Assembly (NCBI GenBank): GCA_905182165.1
Contig: CAJJAK010000002.1
Coordinates: 62,001 to 126,000 of the forward strand
Direction: 5' to 3'
Source: an uncultured Paracoccaceae bacterium
Lineage (GTDB): Bacteria > Pseudomonadota > Alphaproteobacteria > Rhodobacterales > Rhodobacteraceae
Length of the DNA stretch: 64,000 nt
The translations under genes were made by a program, and so were the position numbers. Below the pieces are notes generated by a model, which worked only from the letters and a program-made list of their open reading frames with translations, was not told the origin of the DNA and searched no databases. Positions 57,594-64,000 of this stretch are shown one piece after another. Position 1 is the stretch's first letter; each line of letters starts with the position of its first letter.

Positions 57594-58605
57594 ATGGAAA
57601 TAACTCGACAACTTATAGACCCATTCAATAGATCGATAAACTATCTACGCGTATCAGTTACCGACAGATGTGATTTCAGATGCGTTTATTGTATGTCAGA
57701 AAATATGACATTTTTACCAAAAAAAGAGCTACTAACCTTAGAAGAGCTTGATCGACTTTGCACAATATTTATAAATCAAGGAATCCAAAAGCTTAGAATA
57801 ACTGGTGGAGAGCCATTGGTTAGACGTGGCATCATGGACTTTTTTCAATCAATATCCAGGCATTTAACATCTGGTGCTTTGAAGGAATTAACCCTAACCA
57901 CAAATGGATCACAATTAGAAAGATTTGCGGAAGAATTAGTTGATTGTGGCGTGAAAAGAATAAATGTATCGCTTGATACCATAGATCCAGATCGTTTTGC
58001 AAAGGTCACTCGTTGGGGACGTTTACCGCCTGTGCGGCACAGGTGAAGCTGCTCAAGCTGCTGGCCTCCGTGTTAAAATAAATTCGGTAGCGTTAAAAAA
58101 TGTTAATCAAGACGAACTCTTCACCCTCACAAAATGGTGCGCTGATAAAGACATGGATCTAACCTTTATCGAGGTTATGCCAATGGGCGATATTGGCAAT
58201 GAAAATAGATTAGATCAGTACTGGTCATTAAAGGATTTAGAACAAGAAATTTCTAAAAAATTTACAATAATAAATTTAAAAGAAAAAACAGGTGGTCCAG
58301 CCCGGTATATAAAATTAAAAGAGACAAATCAGAAAATTGGACTCATTACGCCAATGACTCATAATTTTTGCGAAAGCTGCAATAGAGTGCGGTTAACCTG
58401 CACAGGTCAACTACATCAATGCTTAGGTCAAGAAGATGAAGCTGATATGCGTGCAGTTTTAAGAAACAGTCCAAACAGTGATCTCCCAATAATTCAAGCG
58501 ATTCACCGCGCGATTGCTTTAAAACCTAAAGGCCATGACTTTGATTATAGTAGAAAAAAGGTCACGGGAAGTATAAGTAGACATATGAACCACACTGGTG
58601 GTTAA
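57594..58605 (+). CDS. moaA: GTP 3',8-cyclase MoaA (one scrambled break)
   Basis: Radical-SAM enzyme that starts molybdenum-cofactor synthesis from GTP. The SAM 4Fe-4S motif is CDFRCVYC; the C-terminal second cluster ligands are [28 protein letters not shown] binds SAM. Between RWGRLPPV and [12 protein letters not shown] the frame changes across 58029-58045, where the bases form a perfect hairpin CCTGTG-CGG-CACAGG instead of the expected coding sequence, two bases short. The expected length of about 337 residues is otherwise met. Confidence 0.9.
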
Positions 58606-58659
58606 ATAAACCCAATTGACAAACAATTAAAATTATCAACTTACAGTTATGGTGATTAA

Positions 58660-59049
58660 ATGAGTAAAATATACAAAACAGAAACCGAATGGAAAGAAGA
58701 GTTATCAGATATAGCTTTCGACGTAACGCGCAAAGGCGCTACTGAGATGGCTTTTTCAAACGATACCTTTCCCGAAAGTCCTGCGTATTTTAAATGTGTT
58801 TGCTGCAAAGGAATATTGTTTGACTCAGCCCATAAGTTTGAAAGTGGTTCGGGTTGGCCAAGTTTTTTTAAACCTGAAAATGCAACAAACATAGTTGAAG
58901 AAGAAGATAATAGTTGGATAATGAAGCGAACTGAAATAATTTGTGCAACATGTGATGCACATTTAGGTCACGTTTTCCCCGATGGCCCTAAGCCTACCGG
59001 GTTAAGATATTGTGTAAACGGGGCTGCACTCGAGCGAAAAGAGAAATGA
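58660..59049 (+). CDS. msrB: Peptide-methionine (R)-S-oxide reductase
   Basis: 129 residues. Two CxxC pairs (CVCC, CATC) bind structural zinc. FESGSGWPSFFKP and the catalytic Cys in RYCVNGAAL are family hallmarks (usually RYCINSAAL). It repairs R-methionine sulfoxide in oxidised proteins. Intact, with a normal start after moaA. Confidence 0.94.
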   Translation: MSKIYKTETEWKEELSDIAFDVTRKGATEMAFSNDTFPESPAYFKCVCCKGILFDSAHKFESGSGWPSFFKPENATNIVEEEDNSWIMKRTEIICATCDAHLGHVFPDGPKPTGLRYCVNGAALERKEK

Positions 59050-59053
59050 CAAC

Positions 59054-59509
59054 CTACTCTAGAGCAGTAGTAGGATCATAGTTCCCAGCTGAATTTAAAA
59101 TTTGCCGTATTAGACCAATGCTATTTATTCCACTATCTGTGATCCGCCTCGATAGCACTACAACCTCTTGATTATCCAATTGGAATACTTCTACATTTTC
59201 TAAAGCCCCATTATTTGCAAAAGTAAATGCTACTAATTTGCGAGTAACTATTTCTGGTGTTCGATACGAAGAGTATCTTACTTTAGTAGACAAATAAAAC
59301 CATTTATCGTCATCAACTAGTCCAAGTGATGATGGTGGTCCAAACATTTTTTTAACACTTTGTTTGGAATCTTTTCCAATTAATAATTGTTCAACCTCAA
59401 CCTTTGACGGTGTATGTCCATGATTCTCAAAAGTAGCAGAACAACCAGTTAATAAAATAATCATAAAGAAAAAACAAAGTTTCTTTAATTGAAAAAACCG
59501 ATCCGTCAT
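59054..59509 (-). CDS. bamE: Outer-membrane assembly lipoprotein BamE (SmpA/OmlA)
   Basis: 151 residues. Lipoprotein signal peptide with lipobox LLTGC (Cys23). The SmpA/OmlA fold follows: LLIGKDSKQSVKKMFGPPSSLG and WFYLSTKVRY. It is a subunit of the BAM complex inserting beta-barrel proteins into the outer membrane, so the cell is Gram-negative. Divergent from the DUF177 gene, the usual alphaproteobacterial layout. Confidence 0.88.
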   Translation of the reverse strand: MTDRFFQLKKLCFFFMIILLTGCSATFENHGHTPSKVEVEQLLIGKDSKQSVKKMFGPPSSLGLVDDDKWFYLSTKVRYSSYRTPEIVTRKLVAFTFANNGALENVEVFQLDNQEVVVLSRRITDSGINSIGLIRQILNSAGNYDPTTALE

Positions 59510-59608
59510 AATATTCCTAAAAAGTTTTCTAAAATGTTGCGATCATTAGGCAACTTATATAAAATAACAACTGTATTCAATAACATAATCACAGAAAGAA
59601 AATAGACA

Positions 59609-60157
59609 GTGAAAGAGAGCTTAAAGAAATTTTTCGATAAACCAAGGATAGAGATATTTGTTCTAGAAACTGAAAAAAAAATTGATTTCACTCTGTCTTT
59701 TACCGATGATGAACTAGCGCAACTTAAGAAAGATCTTAATTTAATATCTTTAAAAAAAACAAGTATGTCTGGAAAGATAAACGCAACGGCGGCAGGTCAA
59801 TGGCATTTAAAGGCTAAAATTGGTGCCACTATTGTTCAGGAAAGCGTACTATCATTAAAATCTGTTACTACTCGAATCGACGATAAAATAGATATGCGCA
59901 TAATAAAGGGGCATGACAATGCAGTTCAAAACAGTGAGTTAGAATTAAACGAAGATTATTTTATTGAACATGAATTAGATTTAGGTGCAGTTTTTTTCGA
60001 AAACGTTGCCTTGTCTATCCCTGTATTTCCAAAGGGAAAAGGGGAATCTTTTGAAAATAAGGTATTTACAGCAAAAGGGATAGACCCACTTACAAATGAT
60101 AGGATATCTCCCTTTTTTATTCTAAATAAATTAAAAGAAAAGGATCAGAGCGAATAA
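59609..60157 (+). CDS. DUF177 / YceD family protein
   Basis: 182 residues. It carries the YceD-family core (ATAAGQWHLKAKIGATIVQESVLSLKSV, then a late LDLGAVFFENVALSIPVFPKG where most relatives have LDLGE..EQ..LALP..P). It lies upstream of rpmF, as in most bacteria, and is thought to act in ribosome or rRNA biology. The start codon is GTG at 59609. Intact. Confidence 0.87.
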   Translation: MKESLKKFFDKPRIEIFVLETEKKIDFTLSFTDDELAQLKKDLNLISLKKTSMSGKINATAAGQWHLKAKIGATIVQESVLSLKSVTTRIDDKIDMRIIKGHDNAVQNSELELNEDYFIEHELDLGAVFFENVALSIPVFPKGKGESFENKVFTAKGIDPLTNDRISPFFILNKLKEKDQSE

Positions 60158-60310
60158 AACTTTAAAATAGGGGTTGCACTGATCAAATTTAATAGTATTT
60201 GTACGCTTCGGTTTAATTTATATTAAACTTTGATTGCAGTTTTTATAATTACATCTTAAGTAAGAAAAAGTAATCCACACAAACTAAAGTGTGCACATAG
60301 AGGTTTAGCC

Positions 60311-60517
60311 ATGGCTGTACAGCAAAATAAAGTAACACGTTCGCGTCGTAACAAGCGCCGCAGTCACGATTCACTGATTGCCGCAAATCCAAATGAATGT
60401 AGCAATTGCGGTGAATTGAAAAGACCCCACCATGTGTGTGGATCTTGTGGGCACTATGCAAACACTGAAATTGTCTCAATGGTGGAAGACATTGATTTAG
60501 ATGAAGACGCTGCATAA
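60311..60517 (+). CDS. rpmF: 50S ribosomal protein L32
   Basis: 68 residues. [22 protein letters not shown] is the conserved basic start and two CxxC pairs (CSNCGE, CGSCGHY) form a zinc ribbon. First gene of the rpmF-plsX-fabH-ihfA-merR run. Confidence 0.97.
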   Translation: MAVQQNKVTRSRRNKRRSHDSLIAANPNECSNCGELKRPHHVCGSCGHYANTEIVSMVEDIDLDEDAA

Positions 60518-60537
60518 AAAAAAATTAGGTATGACAT

Positions 60538-61625
60538 ATGTCGCCATCTAATGGTGTAAATAGACAAAAAACACCTCTGGTCATTTCTATTGATGCAATG
60601 GGGGGCGATAAAGGGCCCAGCGTTGTTATAGATGGAATTGTTAAGTCACTACAAAAATATCCAAGTACACATTTTATAGTCCATGGCGACAAAGATAAGC
60701 TTGATAAGCTAATTAGTAATCAAAAAACAATATCCTCAAAATGTACTGTAGTGCACTGTGATGATATTGTTACAATGGATGATAAACCAAGCAATGTGAT
60801 AAGAAATGGATCTTCTAGTAGTATGTGGTCTACCATTGAATCGGTTCGAAATAAGAAAGCTTCAATAGCCATTTCTTGCGGGGACCGGTGCTTTAATGGC
60901 TTTAAATTGTAATAAAGATATTCCCAGGCGTTATTCGTCCAGCTATTGCCTGTCTGTGGCCCTCTAAAAATAAACACGGATTAAATATTGTATTAGATGT
61001 AGGAGCAGATGTTAAGGCTGATGCAATAGATCTTTCCCAATATGCTTTAATGGGAGCATCATACGCTAGAAATGGTTTGAATATAAAACAACCAAGGGTT
61101 GGGCTTCTTAACGTTGGAACCGAAGAACACAAAGGTCGACCAATAATAAAGCAAGCCTATGAATTAATTAATGATAACGCTATTGGTGGAAATTATGAAT
61201 TTATCGGTTTTATTGAAGGAAGTGATATTCCATCTGCTAAGGTAGATGTGATTGTCACAGACGGATTTACTGGAAATATAGCATTAAAAACTGGCGAAGG
61301 AACAGCAAAGTTAATTAGAGAAAGATTGTCGTTCGTTTTTAAAAGTAACTTTTTATCACTGCTTGCTGGATTCCTCATATCAAAAAAACTGCAAAGGTTT
61401 GCCGATGGGATAGATCCAAGACGTGTAAATGGTGGAGTGTTTTTAGGACTTAATGGTACAGTGATTAAATCACATGGAGACGCAGATTCTACTGGCGTAG
61501 CTGCGGCAGTGGAATTAGCTATAAGATTAACAAAATCTGGATTTAATGAACAACTTGCCGCTAGGGTTGCTTCTACCACAAAAGATGAAATAAGTACTTT
61601 AAAGAAGATTGAAGAGGCAAGTTAG
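60538..61625 (+). CDS. plsX: Phosphate acyltransferase PlsX (breaks near 60890-60935)
   Basis: PlsX converts acyl-ACP to acyl-phosphate for phospholipid synthesis. ISIDAMGGDKGP opens the protein; LDVGADVKADA, GLLNVGTEEHKG, VDVIVTDGFTGNIALKT and the C-terminal NGTVIKSHGDADSTGVAAAVELA are canonical. Around 60882-60892 the SCGNTGALMAL motif loses two bases, and near 60926 an extra C (CCC for CC) shifts the frame again; in between, LN-CN-KDIP is followable. Stop overlaps nothing; fabH starts 2 bp later. Confidence 0.92.
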
Positions 61626-61626
61626 T

Positions 61627-62604
61627 ATGAGTGTTATACGTGCTGTTCCTATAGGTATAGGACATTACTTACCAAGCAGGATAGTCGAAAATAAAGAATT
61701 TGAAAAATCTTTAGAAAATTCAGATGATTGGATAAAAGCAAGAAGTGGGATTGAACGAAGACACTTTGCTGCAGATACAGAACTGACATCAGATCTTGGT
61801 TTTTTTGCAGCACAAAGTGCCTTAAAAGACGCATCATTAAACGCCAATGAAATTGATGCTATTATAGTAGCAACTTCAACACCTGATCTAACATTTCCAT
61901 CAACGGCGACAAAAATTCAACATCAACTAGGGATGACTACTGGCTTCGCATTTGACATCCAAGCTGTTTGCGCTGGATTTGTTTTTGCTTTGGCAAATGC
62001 AAATGCATTGATACTTTCAGGCCAAGCAAAAAGAGTTATGGTTATTGGTGCCGAAACTTTTTCTAGAATTATGAATTGGAAAGATCGTTCTACTTGCGTT
62101 TTATTTGGTGACGGAGCTGGAGCTGTTTTAGTAGAAGCGCAAGAGGGGACGGGCGATAATAAAGACAGGGGTATTATAGCAACTGATTTAAATTCTGATG
62201 GAAGTTATAGAGATATTTTATATGTGGATGGAGGAGTTTCCAAGACCCAATCAAGTGGCGTTTTGGTCATGGAGGGTAAGGAAGTATATAAGCACGCCGT
62301 GGTAAAATTAGCACAAACTGCAGACACAGTTCTTACTAAAGCAAAAATAGAAACAGACGATATAGATTGGGTTGTTCCACATCAAGCTAATCTAAGAATA
62401 ATTAAATCTACAGTCCAGAAACTTGGAATTGATATGAGCCGCGTCATTGTAACGGTTCAAAATCATGGAAACACTTCAGCCGCATCTATCCCTTTAGCTT
62501 TATCGGTTGCTAACCAAGAGAACAAAATTAAAAAAGGGGACCTTTTGCTAACTGAGGCTATTGGTGGTGGATTAGCTTGGGGTTCCGTAGTGGTACGTTG
62601 GTAA
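61627..62604 (+). CDS. fabH: 3-oxoacyl-ACP synthase III
   Basis: About 325 residues. It starts fatty acid synthesis by condensing acetyl-CoA with malonyl-ACP. The triad Cys (AVCAGF), His (VPHQANLRI) and Asn (QNHGNTSAAS) is present, with GDGAGAVLV and GGGLAWGSVVVRW at the end. Homology and ATG 61627 agree; a longer frame overlaps plsX. Intact. Confidence 0.95.
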   Translation: MSVIRAVPIGIGHYLPSRIVENKEFEKSLENSDDWIKARSGIERRHFAADTELTSDLGFFAAQSALKDASLNANEIDAIIVATSTPDLTFPSTATKIQHQLGMTTGFAFDIQAVCAGFVFALANANALILSGQAKRVMVIGAETFSRIMNWKDRSTCVLFGDGAGAVLVEAQEGTGDNKDRGIIATDLNSDGSYRDILYVDGGVSKTQSSGVLVMEGKEVYKHAVVKLAQTADTVLTKAKIETDDIDWVVPHQANLRIIKSTVQKLGIDMSRVIVTVQNHGNTSAASIPLALSVANQENKIKKGDLLLTEAIGGGLAWGSVVVRW

Positions 62605-62634
62605 AATTATATTAGACGTATCAACCAGTTAAGG

Positions 62635-62664
62635 TTGACAGAACAACTATTATTTTCCTACTAT
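62635..62664 (+). promoter_or_regulatory. Predicted sigma-70 promoter of ihfA
   Basis: A perfect -35 box TTGACA (62635-62640) is followed after 18 bp by TACTAT (62659-62664), a fair -10. The 5' leader of about 25-30 nt ends in a strong ribosome site (GGGGGAG) before ATG 62695. Confidence 0.55.
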
Positions 62665-62694
62665 ATAAGACATAACTTGGGGGAGTTAATCTAA

Positions 62695-62997
62695 ATGAGC
62701 ACAAAAACTCTTACGCGAATGGACTTGAACGAGGCACTTTTTAGAGAAGTTGGACTTTCCAGAAATGAAAGTGCAGATCTAGTTGAAAGTGTCTTAAATC
62801 ATCTTTCTGATGCCTTGGTGGCTGGAAATACTGTTAAAATATCTTCTTTTGGCACTTTTAAGGTATGTAATAAAACTCAACGAATAGGCAGAAATCCAAA
62901 GACAGGCGAAGAGGCAGTAATTACACCAAGAAGAGTTTTATCATTTCGTCCATCCCATCTCATGAAAGAACGCGTCACATCCAGCAATAGCGACTAA
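62695..62997 (+). CDS. ihfA: Integration host factor, alpha subunit
   Basis: 100 residues, HU/IHF family. [10 protein letters not shown] and the DNA-intercalating arm [20 protein letters not shown] are conserved. It forms a heterodimer with IhfB and bends DNA at specific sites. Intact. Confidence 0.95.
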   Translation: MSTKTLTRMDLNEALFREVGLSRNESADLVESVLNHLSDALVAGNTVKISSFGTFKVCNKTQRIGRNPKTGEEAVITPRRVLSFRPSHLMKERVTSSNSD

Positions 62998-63007
62998 GTC
63001 ACATAAT

Positions 63008-63541
63008 ATGAAAAAATCAGCAGAAGCATTCAGAACTATAGGTGAAGTAGCCACGTGGCTAAAGACTGAAGCATACGTGTTAAGATTTTGGGAGAGCAGG
63101 TTTAGCCATATCAAACCGGTCAAGAGAGATGATGGTCGGAGATACTATCGTCCCAAAGATATGACAATAATCGGAGGCATCAAAACGCTATTACACAAAG
63201 ATGGTTTGACAATCAAAGGTGTCCAAAAAATCTTACGGGAACAAGGCGTGGGTTACGTAGCATCGCTTTCGCCACCACTAGACAATGAACAGCCAATTAT
63301 TAATCCACCTTCCTCAATAGAAATGGCCAGTCCTGAGAAGGATTTGGCAGAAACTCAAAATGGGCAATCTTCAGAATCCAGCCCTACAAAACCCATAGAT
63401 TCAAATCTAAATTCAGCAGAATTTACACCTGCAGACTCTCAAAGTATAAATAATAATGATAACCTTGCCGATATTGCTAGAAGGTTAAAATTATTAAGAG
63501 ATGAAATCCAAAATGAAATTGAAAATAGTTTTCATAATTAA
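63008..63541 (+). CDS. MerR-family transcriptional regulator
   Basis: 177 residues. The N-terminal MerR helix-turn-helix ([38 protein letters not shown]) is joined to a long polar tail with a C-terminal helix ([20 protein letters not shown]) that may dimerise. This MerR protein regularly follows ihfA in alphaproteobacteria; the effector is unknown. Intact. Confidence 0.88.
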   Translation: MKKSAEAFRTIGEVATWLKTEAYVLRFWESRFSHIKPVKRDDGRRYYRPKDMTIIGGIKTLLHKDGLTIKGVQKILREQGVGYVASLSPPLDNEQPIINPPSSIEMASPEKDLAETQNGQSSESSPTKPIDSNLNSAEFTPADSQSINNNDNLADIARRLKLLRDEIQNEIENSFHN

Positions 63542-63598
63542 TGAAAAAATTTCTCTCAGCTATTGCTCATCGTTAAAAAAATGCTGATACACAAATAT

Positions 63599-63675
63599 CG
63601 GGCTATAGCGCAGTTTGGTAGCGCGTTCGTCTGGGGGACGAAAGGTCGTAGGTTCAAATCCTGCTAGCCCGACCA
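63599..63675 (+). tRNA. tRNA-Pro (anticodon GGG)
   Basis: 77 nt with encoded CCA. Acceptor CGGGCUA pairs with UAGCCCG. The anticodon arm UUCGUCUGGGGGACGAA presents GGG. T-arm GGUUCAAAUCC is standard. Placement directly after the merR gene is conserved in the class. Confidence 0.97.
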
Positions 63676-63732
63676 AAAATAACCGTCCTGCCCAGTGTAT
63701 CACCCTTATTGGGTCAAATAAAGAGATATATT

Positions 63733-64000
63733 ATGACTAAAGTGATCGCAGGCGTGCTTCCATCTCAATCAATACAAAAGATGATCCAGCGTGGCGAAAT
63801 TAACTCTAGAGGCGCAACAATTGATTCTTCCCAAGTTCAACCAGCCAGTCTCGATTTAAGGCTTGGCATAGTTGCATATCGTGTACGAGCATCATTTTTA
63901 ACTGGTAAAAATTTTACTGTTAATGATAGGTTGCAAGAATTTGAAATGCACAAAATAGATTTGACCAAAGGAGCCATATTAGAAAAAGGATGCGTTTATA
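63733..64000 (+). CDS. dcd: dCTP deaminase, N-terminal fragment (runs off the right edge)
   Basis: About 89 residues of an N-terminus: VLPSQSIQKMIQRGEINSRG and QVQPASLDLRLG are the opening of the long (about 360-residue) alphaproteobacterial deoxycytidine triphosphate deaminase. It supplies dUTP for thymidylate synthesis. ATG 63733 is preceded by AAGAGATAT. The catalytic residues are beyond the window. Confidence 0.85.
   Translation, partial: MTKVIAGVLPSQSIQKMIQRGEINSRGATIDSSQVQPASLDLRLGIVAYRVRASFLTGKNFTVNDRLQEFEMHKIDLTKGAILEKGCVY

Noticed and set aside
5863..58045. Translational bypassing or programmed frameshift elements at the hairpin-bearing breaks
   Set aside because: The breaks lack common take-off/landing codons or a shared insert, and several delete conserved residues, which bypassing would not do. 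Consensus error is simpler.
1..64000. CRISPR array
   Set aside because: No regularly spaced repeats of 25-40 bp with unique spacers and no cas genes; the only regular repeats are the MORN codons.

Overview
The window is AT-rich bacterial chromosome, most likely from a free-living (probably marine) alphaproteobacterium. The evidence is gene order: irr-fabA-fabB-fabI, and bamE / DUF177-rpmF-plsX-fabH-ihfA-merR-tRNA-Pro-dcd, plus an Irr regulator and a long-type dcd. Housekeeping blocks alternate with accessory catabolic blocks.

Layout. 1-194: 3' end of tldD. 197-10284: a protocatechuate 4,5-cleavage cluster (ligC, ligB, ligA leftward; galB, ligK, galD/ligU, ligI rightward) with a sulfatase/phosphonate-monoesterase-like enzyme, an SDR and an MmgE/PrpD protein. 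Together these cover every step from protocatechuate to pyruvate and oxaloacetate. 10295-16819: ychF, trpA, an FMN 2-hydroxy-acid dehydrogenase, irr and fabA-fabB-fabI. 16702-34602: an approximately 17.9-kb island lying exactly between two copies of an approximately 217-bp direct repeat (end of fabI plus end of the acyl-CoA dehydrogenase gene). It carries an Ehu-like ABC importer, Lrp/AsnC regulators with repeated operator-like sites, a GlnT-type ligase, a Rieske oxygenase, a membrane di-iron hydroxylase with its own Rieske ferredoxin, a DddP-like M24 enzyme, a TPP decarboxylase-like enzyme, PanB-like and MetX-like enzymes, two D-2-hydroxyacid dehydrogenases and a LysR regulator. I do not recognise the pathway as a whole; it is the best candidate here for an undescribed system. 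34649-48242: acyl-CoA dehydrogenase, two Rieske oxygenases, glutathionyl-hydroquinone reductase, a globin-domain protein, an Old Yellow Enzyme-type reductase, tRNA-Ala, and an HpaB oxygenase with a reductase-MarR fusion and an HpaR-like regulator. 48376-63999: deoC, a tandem aldehyde dehydrogenase, argE, gltX, nadE, a MORN-repeat protein, moaA, msrB, bamE, rpmF-plsX-fabH, ihfA, merR, tRNA-Pro and the start of dcd.

A major caveat applies throughout. Many genes, including ones that should be indispensable (fabI, plsX, nadE, moaA), are interrupted by single-base indels, in-frame stops or short scrambled stretches. This density points to consensus errors rather than true pseudogenes. Interrupted genes are given as one entry covering the whole homologous span, with the break positions stated. 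Several breaks sit on short inverted repeats.

All homology statements rest on recognising family sequences by eye; no search was run.
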